From contig RSEH01000059.1 of the NCBI GenBank assembly GCA_006503475.1, forward strand, positions 117,191 through 181,190: DNA of 64,000 nt, written 5' to 3'. The DNA is from Stentor roeselii. Taxonomy: Eukaryota > Ciliophora > Heterotrichea > Heterotrichida > Stentoridae. Each line of letters begins with the position of its first letter. The first letter of the stretch is position 1. This document shows, piece by piece, positions 20,932 to 30,317 of this stretch. The translations under genes were made by a program, and so were the position numbers. Below the pieces are notes generated by a model. The model did not search any database. It was not told where the DNA came from and saw only the letters and a program-made list of their open reading frames with translations.

Positions 20932-21894
20932 ATGATGAGCGAGTTAGATGAAATCACTCAGGAGATCAGGAATCAGGTCTCGAACTTCCCGGGAGAGACT
21001 TCTCGAGGCTTTTTAGCCTTTTTAGATTCTGGGAATACGGTGAATGTTTCTTCTGCAAGGTACTTTGCTTTGAGTATTGAAGAGAAAATCGAGGTACTTG
21101 CAAAGATTTATTTTAAAGCTCTTGGAAAAAGAGAGGCGAAATCTTTGAATAAGCTTGACTCAATGTGTGAAGTTGCCTTGAATCATAAAGGAGTTGTAGA
21201 TAATGAAGGGTTCAGAAATGTCTATAATTTTTTAGCAAAAGGAATCACTTCAGAAACTATGGAAGAATGCACTGAATATATAAAAAATAACTACCCTTGT
21301 ATCATGATCATCATCGGGATAAGAGTTACTGGTAAATCATTTCAACATCAAATTCAAGCTTGTAAAAGTTATAAACTGAAAGATTTTTATTCTTCAGAAT
21401 TTCTTCCAGATATTCCTTTCTTCTTGAAATTTGATCATGGATGTTTAAATGTTACTCAACAAGTAAGTGATTCAGATTTGAACCTTTATTACTACGAGTG
21501 TGACCAGATCAATATAGAGGAAAAAATGATGATAAAATTCAACAATATCACAATAAAAATCTTAAAACTTTCAATTGAAAAAATTGAGTTTGTCTCTTAT
21601 AGTTCTCAAGGAAATCAGGTGTTAATCAATTTTACAAAAGAAGGAAGATTTTTAAGAATTGACAGAAATTCTCAGAATGATATTTTCCGAGAGTGTCAGA
21701 GATTATTGGATTTCAAAAAACATGGTGAAAACTGGAAGATGTCTTTAATGAATAAAAGTAATTTTTTTGTGCCTCTTTCGAATGTTGACAGGTCAGAACA
21801 AGAAAAGGAGCCATTGCAGATCCACGAGGGTGAGATCAAGAAATTCATGACAGAAACATTCGAATTCGACCTTCAATTAAAATATTATAACTAA
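20932..21894 (+). CDS. Hypothetical protein
   Basis: The product is 320 aa and starts MMSELDEITQEIRN. Residues 1-130 are mainly helical, with EF-hand-like spacing but no complete calcium loop. Residues 150-280 look like a beta-rich domain (FLKFDHGCLNV, NITIKILKLSIEKIEF, VLINFTKEGRFLRI). I do not recognise the family. No signal peptide or membrane segment is seen. It ends 3 bp from the convergent protease gene. Confidence 0.65.
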   Translation: MMSELDEITQEIRNQVSNFPGETSRGFLAFLDSGNTVNVSSARYFALSIEEKIEVLAKIYFKALGKREAKSLNKLDSMCEVALNHKGVVDNEGFRNVYNFLAKGITSETMEECTEYIKNNYPCIMIIIGIRVTGKSFQHQIQACKSYKLKDFYSSEFLPDIPFFLKFDHGCLNVTQQVSDSDLNLYYYECDQINIEEKMMIKFNNITIKILKLSIEKIEFVSYSSQGNQVLINFTKEGRFLRIDRNSQNDIFRECQRLLDFKKHGENWKMSLMNKSNFFVPLSNVDRSEQEKEPLQIHEGEIKKFMTETFEFDLQLKYYN

Positions 21895-21897
21895 TAC

Positions 21898-23151
21898 CTA
21901 CTTCTCAATCATTTCCGTCATTTCAAGCAGTGCAGGACTCGCCCTTCTGTTATTTCTATACTGTTTAACCCATCCCCATCCATAATAAGCAACAACTGAA
22001 AGTACCGAAGCAGCACAAGCCCAAAACAAGATCCTTATCAACAAGTTGCTATTATCATTAAGCTTGTCCTTATTCACACTTCTAACAATTCCAACTTTTT
22101 TTCCCTCCACATCAAAGATCGTGTAATACCTTCTCAAAAAAACATCTCCTAAAATCCACATCTCAAGTCCCTTATCCGGTTTCATCAAAACCTGACACTT
22201 TCCTCCATTCTTCAACAAATAGTTCTCAGGGACTATCTCGAATTCAAATTCCGATAATGTGATCTTGACAGTTGGGTAGTCTTCAACTTTGTCACAGTCG
22301 CAATACCAGTAATCGTCTTTGAATTCGCAGTCTTTGTCTTCGTCGATTAATTTGATTACTTGGTTGACTTCGTAGTCGGGACCCATGATGAGACTTGTGC
22401 CTGTGTCGAGAATTGCTGAAATTGAAGGCTTTAAGATTGTTTTGGATTTTACTTTTATTGATGATAGTCGAACACTCCAGTACCCGTCGTTTAAGATGTT
22501 CATGTAAGATACTTCTGAACCTTTTTTGCTGTATTTTGATAGGTTTATCTCACCGAATAATACGCAGGATTTCAGGGATGAGTCGGTGTCTGATAAAAAT
22601 ACTGAAAATAAAGGGGATTTTATTAGACCTTGAGATATCATTGAGTAGATTAGAGGAGGGTAGGAGGACACACTAAATCCAGGTCCCATCCCTAAAATTC
22701 CATCAGCCTTTAAATTCCCGAAGTCTTTATCTTTAACTACAACAAGTAAATACTGATCAGTAACAACAGACCCTCCAATTTTAACTGAATCACTGCTGAG
22801 TTCACCAATAGCCTGTCCTTGTCCATAATACAAAGGAAGAGTTTTGTTGAAATTTTTATAAGTCTTTGAAGACTTCGAGTTAAACTTTGACGAAACATCA
22901 TGACATGATTTACAAGAAGAAGAAACAACCCAAAGCCACTATTTAAAACTTACAGTGCTTCCTGTATCAAATATCACATCAAATGTTTGAGGAGGAGACC
23001 CGATTGAAAGTTTTCCTTTGTATTGCATCTGAATTTTTCTTACGTTTTCGTAGTTTTTTAAGCTGACATCTGATGTAAGTAGTTGAGAAGATTTGCTTAA
23101 TTCCATGTAAACTTGGGTTGAACATAATTTGATAAGTAAAAATAGTATCAT
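21898..23151 (-). CDS. Pepsin-like aspartic protease with C-terminal membrane anchor
   Basis: The product is 412 aa after removal of one 15-nt intron (22939-22953). It has a signal peptide ([14 protein letters not shown]), a short propeptide, and the first active site FDTGST (D62), whose WLWVVSS continuation comes from exon 2. The flap [11 protein letters not shown], the ADGILGMG motif and the second active site ILDTGTS (D244) are all present. A C-terminal hydrophobic segment ([20 protein letters not shown]) and a basic tail suggest a type I membrane anchor, as in some apicomplexan and oomycete A1 proteases. A secretory, lysosomal or surface location is likely. Confidence 0.93.
22939..22953 (-). 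other. 15-nt intron in aspartic protease gene
   Basis: On the minus strand it reads GTAAGTTTTAAATAG. It is phase 0, exactly between Thr and Trp of the catalytic DTGST-W motif. Confidence 0.95.
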
Positions 23152-23368
23152 TTTATTATTACATTATCAAACCAATTAGTTGAAAAAATATTTCCTTGAT
23201 TGGAGAAGAATGTCATTTAATTAAATTTTCAAGAATAAAGAATTTTTCATTAGTTTGATGGTCTTTAGATTATAAAGATTTTTGATATAATTAACAATGG
23301 TCGAAAAGTTCAAACTGAAAGTTGAATATATTTTAATCTAACTTCTTTGAACATCCTTACATAGTAAT

Positions 23369-24295
23369 TTAATTACTAGCTAATACCATTTCTACCTGCT
23401 TCTTTATAGTCTTGAACCACTTTAGCACAGAAGAAGGCAGAGTAACTTTCAATAACTTTTTTGGGATTTCTCCTTTAAGATCGGCTTGAAAGATAGAGGT
23501 TATCATTAAACTTGTTTTTCCTGTATTAGGCGAAATCCGTTTCCTATAAATTTGTCCTCCGAGAATAGTTTCACCTCTGACCACCTTATCACCTTTCTGT
23601 TCAAAACTCTCATTCTGACTGTTACAAAAGAAAATCTCTACATCCCCATTAATCCTTCTCCTAATAAACCTGGTTTCAACGAAATCCCTATCAGCAAAAG
23701 GCCACGGTGCTTTATTATGCATATAATACTGAACAACATCCTCTTCAACCTGCTGAATTTCTTCATAAACCTGAATATTTGTGTCCCATTTTCTCCTTAA
23801 CTCAGGTTTATAAATGACGTCAACAAGTACCTGAGGGTCAACTTCCATTTCCATATCAAAAAAAGCTTTCATTATAGGAACCTCAGGACGATCTGAACTT
23901 CCACTTTTGATCATCACATAAGCTGTTGGGTTTTCTAATTTCGTTTCCCAGTCACTTTCTGCTTCAAGATTTAAAATCATGTCAAAATCTGAAGATTTAC
24001 TCAATACCAGCTCTGAACTCACTGCTAAAGGGTCGCTGCTTGGGTAAAATAAAGGACAAACTCCTGGGGAGTAACGATTTGCGTCGTTTGATAGAGGTTG
24101 AGATGAGGAAGAATCTGTCGATCCTTCTATTTCGCTGTCTGCCTTCGCTGATAAGTCTTCTGCAGGGGTTTCCTCGATACTTGGAAGGGAATTTTCGATT
24201 GAGTTTGAATAGTGGCCTGAGGGGTTTTCTTTTATTGAAATCTCATCTTCAGATTTTTTCTTCTTTTTATGAAAAACGAGGCAGCACCTTAACAT
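23369..24295 (-). CDS. START-domain lipid-binding protein
   Basis: The product is 308 aa. Residues about 85-305 match the START fold: an N-terminal helix, IMKAFFDMEMEVDP, RRKWDTNIQVYEEIQQV, YYMHNKAPWPFADRDFVETR, then a C-terminal long helix. The W-D and APWPFADRDFV motifs are typical of PCTP/STARD2/STARD7-like proteins, which carry phospholipids or sterols between membranes. The N-terminus begins MLRCC, a possible acylation site, followed by a basic run and an acidic disordered stretch. The ligand is not predictable. Confidence 0.88.
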   Translation of the reverse strand: MLRCCLVFHKKKKKSEDEISIKENPSGHYSNSIENSLPSIEETPAEDLSAKADSEIEGSTDSSSSQPLSNDANRYSPGVCPLFYPSSDPLAVSSELVLSKSSDFDMILNLEAESDWETKLENPTAYVMIKSGSSDRPEVPIMKAFFDMEMEVDPQVLVDVIYKPELRRKWDTNIQVYEEIQQVEEDVVQYYMHNKAPWPFADRDFVETRFIRRRINGDVEIFFCNSQNESFEQKGDKVVRGETILGGQIYRKRISPNTGKTSLMITSIFQADLKGEIPKKLLKVTLPSSVLKWFKTIKKQVEMVLASN

Positions 24296-24886
24296 TTATT
24301 ATTATTATAAGAAAGAGTCAATATGAGGACTATGAACGACTTTTTCAATTATTTCGCCATGTTTGTTAATAACTTAAATGCATAGTCAATTCAAAAAAGA
24401 CTATCTTACTGGTATTAACTCTTTTATTTAACGGAGATATTGCTCGAAATGAAAGGAAAAGTAAATTTGAGAATAAAAAAAAAATAGATTAACATGCTAT
24501 TTTGAATTATTCATTTCAATGGTTTACTTCAATATATCATCGATATTATCATCTTAATTATTTCGATACAAAGATCTTAATAAGGTTGTTAATTACTTGG
24601 TTCTCTTCTTATTTGAAATGAATTAAATCAAACAGAACTTGGTAGTACAAAAGAATTATTTCTTATGCAAAAATCATACCGAAAATCATGTTAAACTCGT
24701 AAATTTAGACCATAAGCTTACAGTCCTGATATATAGAAATTATTTCTAAACTACTTCCATATAATCTCTTTAGTTTAACATGAATTGTGTATTAAATCTA
24801 AAATAAGTAATCCAAAGTAGTGAATAAATAATCTAAAGCCATTAAATAATTTGTATTCTTTAAATAATCTTTATAAAATACTTGTT
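24296..24886. other. Divergent intergenic region
   Basis: This 591 bp AT-rich interval lies between the START gene and a coiled-coil gene. I see no gene or clear element. The frame of the downstream gene is open from 24851 without an ATG before 24887. Confidence 0.5.
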
Positions 24887-25798
24887 ATGGAAAATCCAAA
24901 ACTGAAAGTATCTCAAAAGCTCCTATCAAAATCTAAACAAACTCCTCAATCCAAGAAGCAAAAACCTCGAAAAATCACTCGATCTCATAACAAAGCCCAT
25001 TCTCACATCAACCTTCATGAATTGATCAGTGGTTTTGAAGACTTGGATGAATCTCGTGCATTTTACATAACTTTAAAAGAAAATCAACTGATGAACCTTT
25101 TTAGCGCAGTGAGAATTAAATCAATATCAGCAAAAAGACGATACAAGACCCTAATGCAGAAGATTTTCGACCTACAAGAAAAATTCAAGCTTTACCCATT
25201 ATCAACGGTGATCCCATCGCCAAGATACCTTCCAAACATGAGTCCAATCACCTTAAGCGATTCTCATTTTTTCAGTTCAAGTTTTTCCAGTTCCTTCGAA
25301 ACAAAAAGCATCCAACCATCCAAACAAGAACTCCTAAAGCGACTAGACCTGGTCCAACAAGAGAGTTTCCAGACAATAGAATCAAGCTGCTACATCCAAG
25401 AAAGACTGAAACTTCTAACAGAAGAAAAAGTTTCCCTGATATTAAAAATCGGAAACCTCTACCAAAAAAAGCAGCTTCTTGCCCAGTCCCAAGACAAGCA
25501 CCTTCGATTCGAGCAAGACCTGCAAACAAAGCACTCAGAATTAAAAAAGCTTGAAAATCACTTAAAATCTCTAAAAGAAAAACTAAAAAACCATCAAAAA
25601 AAGAACTCAGCCCTGATCGAAACCCGACTAAGAATCCTTCACTTATCAGAAAGACTTGAAAATAAACGTCCAGAGACTTCTTCTCTCTTCCAAAAGTTAT
25701 CAGATCTGGAGTCTTCAAACAATTTAAAAGAAACCTACCTAAAAACCCTTCTTTCACTGAAAAGTGAAATCCTTTCAAGGACCGGTCAAAAGAAATGA
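24887..25798 (+). CDS. Coiled-coil protein, unknown
   Basis: The product is 303 aa from the ATG at 24887. It has a basic, Lys/Ser/Gln-rich N-terminus, a short conserved-looking block (HINLHELISGFEDLDESRAF), and a long coiled coil from about residue 160 to the end (KLLTEEKVSLILKIGNLYQK; LKKLENHLKSLKEKL). The family is not recognised. A centrosomal, cortical or cytoskeletal role is common for such proteins in ciliates, but this is inference. Confidence 0.7.
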   Translation: MENPKLKVSQKLLSKSKQTPQSKKQKPRKITRSHNKAHSHINLHELISGFEDLDESRAFYITLKENQLMNLFSAVRIKSISAKRRYKTLMQKIFDLQEKFKLYPLSTVIPSPRYLPNMSPITLSDSHFFSSSFSSSFETKSIQPSKQELLKRLDLVQQESFQTIESSCYIQERLKLLTEEKVSLILKIGNLYQKKQLLAQSQDKHLRFEQDLQTKHSELKKLENHLKSLKEKLKNHQKKNSALIETRLRILHLSERLENKRPETSSLFQKLSDLESSNNLKETYLKTLLSLKSEILSRTGQKK

Positions 25799-25840
25799 CT
25801 CGAGTTTTCTCGAGATTCAGTTTTCCTAAACTAAATACAT

Positions 25841-26482
25841 TCACTTAAATACCGGCATTGAAACCTGCCGTCCAAGCCTCGAAGTTAAGATATGAGAGTT
25901 GATCCTTTGGCGGAAAATCTGACTCGGTGGTTTCGCATTGTTGAATAAAGGCGAAGTGTAAGGCTTCTTCACCGTCACCCGAGTTGTTTTAAGTCCTTCT
26001 TTCCAGTCATCAGGAGGAAGACTTTCTAGTTTTGAAAGAAGTCTTAAGCTTTCACTTTCGACTAAAGTCTTGATGGTCGAGTTGCTGGCTTCAAGACATT
26101 TGCAGGTCTTGCAGTGAAGCTTGTCTTTTCTTTCAGATGATTTTAAAATGGACTTAGGGACTTCTAGAGTTACTCTTGGAGGCTTGGAGGACTTGCTTTC
26201 TTCTATTAAGGTCATTTCAGAGTTCTTTGAACTTTTTGATATCGCGAATGTGTCAGTGCTGGCAAGGTCAGCAACACTGAGAGACTTTTCTTCATTTGAT
26301 GACTTGTGCAAAAGGCTTTTCTGTCCTTTTTTATCAGAAAAAGAGGAAAAAGACAGCATTTTTGACTTGCTACCGAAAAGAGACTCGGTGTTGCAGGAGC
26401 TTTCGCCGATTTCTTCAAAAGCTTTAGAGATGTTTATTGGGAGATGGTCGCGATAAGCACTTTGGTCGAAGGGGTTGAGCAT
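25841..26482 (-). CDS. Hypothetical Ser/Lys-rich protein with CKTCKC motif
   Basis: The product is 213 aa, low-complexity and Ser-rich, with a central basic segment PKSILKSSERKDKLHCKTCK and a C-terminus of basic, Pro/Ser-rich sequence. HCKTC and SILKSS also occur in the 368-aa protein at 13581-14687, so the two may be distant relatives or share a docking motif. No domain is recognised. It converges with the coiled-coil gene, 42 bp apart. Confidence 0.6.
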   Translation of the reverse strand: MLNPFDQSAYRDHLPINISKAFEEIGESSCNTESLFGSKSKMLSFSSFSDKKGQKSLLHKSSNEEKSLSVADLASTDTFAISKSSKNSEMTLIEESKSSKPPRVTLEVPKSILKSSERKDKLHCKTCKCLEASNSTIKTLVESESLRLLSKLESLPPDDWKEGLKTTRVTVKKPYTSPLFNNAKPPSQIFRQRINSHILTSRLGRQVSMPVFK

Positions 26483-26503
26483 TAAATATTAGATAATTAA
26501 AGT

Positions 26504-26580
26504 ATTAGGATAGAGAATTAATATATTAGGATAGATAATTAATATATTAGGATAGAGAATTAATATATTAGGATAGAGAG
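26504..26580. repeat. 21-bp tandem repeat, about 3.7 units
   Basis: ATTAGGATAGAGAATTAATA(T) starts at 26504, 26525, 26546 and 26567 (partial). A decayed unit precedes it at about 26488. It fills the gap between two minus-strand genes. Confidence 0.9.
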
Positions 26581-27882
26581 TTAAGGAAAAGGAGCGTTTT
26601 CTTCAAGGAACTCTCGACGGTCAAGGATTTCTTGAGGGACTTCAATGATTTCTTCAATGACTACTTTTTCTGGAATTCGACTTCTCATCATTGTTTTTCT
26701 TCCTGTCTTTTTAATCACTTTTTCTTTCCTTCTTTGCATTTTTTCACTAGTTTCTTTAGATTTTTGGATTTCTTTGATTTTCTGGGCTTCGACGTTTTTG
26801 AGTCTTCTGTTTTTTTCGACGTCTTTTTCTTTGTGTTTTAAGATTTCTTCGTCCATTTGCATGGTTTTGTTCATTTCGCCTCGAATCGCGTTTTCTAGTC
26901 TTTCGAGGATTTCAAAGTCAGTGGGCTGAACATTGATATCTCCTCCAATCATAACAAAAATATCACCGAGACAATCATGTATTTTTTTCATGGTTTCTTC
27001 ATTGACCAGAGGCTCTTCAACTTTTTCATAAAGAATAGAATCAAGTTTCATTCTAAGGACTTCCTCATTTTTTTCAATATTTTTGATGTTATTTTTGATA
27101 TTTTCACTTTCAATTTGAAGTATCTTCTCTTCATTCTTATCTTTTGACCTAAGGTTCTCAATGGTTGACTCAACTTCCTGAACCTGCTGAATAAGAAAAA
27201 GGTTTTTTTGCTCTAAAGTATTGACAGACCTAAGCAAAGCTGAAGGTGTGTAAGTCTCTTCCACCCCAGCCGTGATAAAAGTATTTTTATTCTCCTTACT
27301 CGAAAGTTCTTCTACAAAAGCCTTAAGAACACAAAGTTGTTTAAACTCTTCAGTTTTTCTCTCAACTTTCGCAGTAAGTCTTTCAATATCCTGTTCTAAA
27401 ACAGCGATTTTCGCCTGTTTTTCAATTCTTTCCTTAGTTTTCTTTTCAGCAAGGTCCGCTTTAAGTTTCGCTTCAGTTTTCAATTTTTCTTCATATTTTT
27501 CAAACATAAGAAGATTTTCCTCAATAGCCTTTGCGATTTTTTTCTGTTCATCTTCACGTGACTTTGTAATGTCATCAAGAAGCGAGATACTAACTTTTTT
27601 ATGTTCTATTTTTTTCTTAGTCAGAAGAATTTCCCTTTTTCTTAAAATAAGTTCTTGAATGTTTTCTCGATTACAACTTTTCGCTCGGCGGGAACGTTCA
27701 AAAGAACTTGAAGTCAAATGATTTTTTTTCAGTTCTTCCAGCATATTGTACGTGTTTTTTGCCTTGCGAAGGTGAATAGGGACGAGCCGTTGTTCAGCAG
27801 TAGTCGACCTTTCAACAGCCCTTTGCTGTTCACGTAGCAGGTAAAGTTCAGGGTCTGAGATGGGAAGGCTGAAAGGGTTCAT
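26581..27882 (-). CDS. CFAP100/CCDC37-like axonemal coiled-coil protein
   Basis: The product is 433 aa. It starts MNPFSLPISDPELYLLREQQ, matching the NPF..P.D...LR.QE start of CFAP100/CCDC37 family proteins, followed by a DUF4200-type coiled coil (KREILLTKKKIEHKKVSISL through KQLCVLKAFVEEL). The C-terminal half is also coiled coil with a basic end. In Chlamydomonas the CFAP100 orthologue MIA1 works with MIA2/CFAP73 on inner dynein arm f and ciliary motility. Ciliary location is expected in this heavily ciliated organism. The family call is by motif only. Confidence 0.65.
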   Translation of the reverse strand: MNPFSLPISDPELYLLREQQRAVERSTTAEQRLVPIHLRKAKNTYNMLEELKKNHLTSSSFERSRRAKSCNRENIQELILRKREILLTKKKIEHKKVSISLLDDITKSREDEQKKIAKAIEENLLMFEKYEEKLKTEAKLKADLAEKKTKERIEKQAKIAVLEQDIERLTAKVERKTEEFKQLCVLKAFVEELSSKENKNTFITAGVEETYTPSALLRSVNTLEQKNLFLIQQVQEVESTIENLRSKDKNEEKILQIESENIKNNIKNIEKNEEVLRMKLDSILYEKVEEPLVNEETMKKIHDCLGDIFVMIGGDINVQPTDFEILERLENAIRGEMNKTMQMDEEILKHKEKDVEKNRRLKNVEAQKIKEIQKSKETSEKMQRRKEKVIKKTGRKTMMRSRIPEKVVIEEIIEVPQEILDRREFLEENAPFP

Positions 27883-27887
27883 TTATA

Positions 27888-28862
27888 TTAACTAGGGTGT
27901 CTTAAGTCGAATTCCTTGACAACTTTCTTATGACTCAAGAAGCTGGTATCAGAGTCAGAAATTTTACTCTTGTCTTTGCTTTGGTCCAGGTGAAGACTTT
28001 GCCCGATTGAGTTGTTTTCTTCATGTTCAAAGCCTTCCCGGTTGTCACTGATTTTGTGGGTCTGGGGCCAGACCACCCCGTCGCCTTCAGGTTTCCCGGT
28101 GCTTCCGTAAATCGGCGTGAACCAAAGCCAAGGATTCCTGCCGAAGACTTGTCCCCAGTTTTTTCTTTTCCCGGCATCGTACAAGTTGGGACCTTCTGTT
28201 TTTTCGAAGTTTTCGATTGTTGTTGAGTTGGTTAATACGAGTTTCAAGTGAAATTTTGTGAAATAAGTTAGAATTATCATCAAAAAACACACCAGGAGAA
28301 ATACGCCGATGTATTGAAATGATGGGAAAAAATTCACTGCTGCTCGTTGTTCCTAAGTAAATATCACGAGAATTGTTTGGAATGTCTCAAGAATCATTGG
28401 AAGGAAGAAGAGGAAGATGAAGTAAAGGTTGGCTAATGAGTATAGAAGAAGAAGGATGAAGGTTTTACGGTTTGAAAAACCTACGCAGTTGTTTATCCAT
28501 GGACAGTGATGGTCCATGTTTAATACACATCGGTTGCATACTGAACAGTGATGGCATCTTTCTGGCTTGAATACGTGGCATAACATGCAGTAACGCTTTT
28601 GACGGGATTCTTCATTTGTTTGGTAAAAACCCTGATTGGAGATTACCCAGTATGGAGGAACTTTTCCTGGCTCTGAAAAGATTACTGAGACCAGACACCA
28701 AATCTCCATAAAAAATAAAAAGTGTCCAACAATAAGTATCCACTTGACACTAGGTTCTTTCAAATATCTAGGAAAGAATAACTTCCAATAAAACGTATAG
28801 TAAATAAGCGCAAGTATCGAAAATAAAGCAGCAATAAAAAAGTATCCTATAATTTTCCGCAT
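27888..28862 (-). CDS. DHHC palmitoyltransferase
   Basis: The product is 319 aa after removal of a 15-nt intron (28353-28367). It has two N-terminal membrane helices, then the cysteine-rich domain [20 protein letters not shown] with catalytic [12 protein letters not shown], two more helices (one in each exon), and a cytoplasmic tail. [15 protein letters not shown] is close to the TTxE-following and PaCCT regions of DHHC enzymes. These integral membrane enzymes attach palmitate to protein cysteines. The gene before it on the same strand starts 5 bp beyond its stop. Confidence 0.95.
28353..28367 (-). other. 15-nt intron in DHHC gene, 5' site GTGAT
   Basis: On the minus strand it reads GTGATATTTACTTAG. 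It is phase 0 and contains the stop that would otherwise truncate the enzyme after TM3. The 5' end is GTGA, unlike the GTAA of the other introns in this window. Confidence 0.85.
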
Positions 28863-29060
28863 TTATTTAAAACTTTCAAAACAATCCAAAAAACATTCAC
28901 AAAAAAAACCATAAAAAAATTCACATCCCCTAAAAAAACCTCAAAAAATCCAAAAAAAATTCCCATCACATAAAAAACCCTGAAAATTCCAAAAAAAATT
29001 CAAATATTCCTCATCCAAAACATTATTTCCATAATCATTCTAAAAATAACCAAACACAAA

Positions 29061-30317
29061 ATGAACCAACTCTTAATCGAAGAGTCCCAACACAACCACC
29101 TTCTTCAAGTTTCCGACCCCAGCGAAAAGTTCGTGATCCCAATGGACTGGTACCTTCGCTACATGCGGTATAAAAAAGGAGGAGATCACCCAGGTCGAAT
29201 AATTTTATCAAATCTCTTGTCTTCCCCTCAATCAATCGATTCAAAATTCCAAGAAAACCTTGACTACCGACTTGTGACCTCCTCTCAATGGTCGCATTTC
29301 TCCAAGACCTTCGGATTCGACTATCAAATCGCGATGGCCAGTCGAAGACCGAGTTTTCGAAGCGTGTCATCAGGAGGCTACAACGACGACACCCAGCGCT
29401 TGGCCTCTGAACTTCAAAAGTTTCCAATAAGTGCTCGGAAGTCATTTGAGTACTCAAGCGAGGTCTCATCTGAAATGGCTTCAAAGCCAACTTCAATTGA
29501 CCAAGAATTTCATTCAATAAAAAAATTTTCAGTGAGTCCAAAGATGACACTTGCCTCATTTAACAATTCCTCTGGTTTTAATTCAGTTCTGCAAATTTTG
29601 ATGAGTATTGAGGACTTAGTTGAGTTTATATCAAAGTTGTCTTCATTTGGAGACTGCTATAATTCTGAATTTTTGATACAGATTTCACTTGTTTTTCTTG
29701 CAGCGAGTCATAGTCATTCAGGAGTTGTGGAAACTGAGCATTTTTACAGTAGTTTAAAATTTTCTGATGCGGACCCAGGACAGATTCTTCAAATGCTGGT
29801 TAATAAGTTGGAAGTGGAAACATGCAACAGTGGCTCGATTAATTTGTTTCTGAATGGAATGGTGAATAAAGAGATTCAATGTCTTGCTTGTGGAAAAGTT
29901 TCTTGTTTTGAATCGAGGTTCAGTTATTTAGCTTTGAAGTCTTCAAAGTCAGTGAAAAAGTCTTTAGAAAGATTTTCCAGGAACTCGACTCAGATAAGCT
30001 TTTGTTCAAGTTGCAATAAGGAGAACGACTGTTATGTTTCAAATAAAATCGTTCAATTCCCTAAGTATTTTCTTCTTGTTTTTAAGAGGTGGGAGGAAGG
30101 GTTAGAGAAAGAAGAGTGCAGGTTCTACGCAAAGGCTTCTTTTGGAAAAGACTATCGACTTGTTGCAGTTATTTCGCAGGTGAATAAAGAAGTGGTCAGT
30201 TTTTGCAAGAGAGGGAAAAACTGGGTGGTTTATGAAGGAGAGGACTGGAAAAAAGTCCAGATTTCCAATGTTTTGGCAAATTCTCCTTATGTGTTGTTAT
30301 ATAAACTAGCTAATTAG
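29061..30317 (+). CDS. DUSP-USP protein lacking catalytic residues
   Basis: The product is 418 aa. Residues about 27-90 match a DUSP domain (DWYLRYMRYKKGG, HPGRIILSNLL, DYRLVTSSQW). Residues about 163-416 match a ubiquitin-specific protease fold, including the zinc-type CxxC pairs CLACGK and FCSSC and the final SPYVLLYK strand. In the Cys box, canonical NTCYMNSxLQ is NSSGFNSVLQ here, so the nucleophile position is Ser171. The His box normally has GHY but reads VVSFCKRGKNWVVYEG, with no His. It is therefore probably a non-hydrolytic ubiquitin-binding scaffold. It overlaps the convergent neighbour by 8 bp at the stops. Confidence 0.8.
   Translation: MNQLLIEESQHNHLLQVSDPSEKFVIPMDWYLRYMRYKKGGDHPGRIILSNLLSSPQSIDSKFQENLDYRLVTSSQWSHFSKTFGFDYQIAMASRRPSFRSVSSGGYNDDTQRLASELQKFPISARKSFEYSSEVSSEMASKPTSIDQEFHSIKKFSVSPKMTLASFNNSSGFNSVLQILMSIEDLVEFISKLSSFGDCYNSEFLIQISLVFLAASHSHSGVVETEHFYSSLKFSDADPGQILQMLVNKLEVETCNSGSINLFLNGMVNKEIQCLACGKVSCFESRFSYLALKSSKSVKKSLERFSRNSTQISFCSSCNKENDCYVSNKIVQFPKYFLLVFKRWEEGLEKEECRFYAKASFGKDYRLVAVISQVNKEVVSFCKRGKNWVVYEGEDWKKVQISNVLANSPYVLLYKLAN

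Noticed and set aside
20921-20934. Fusion of the pseudokinase with the next gene
   Set aside because: The gap is 8 bp, and no GT-AG segment of 15 or 16 nt joins the frames.
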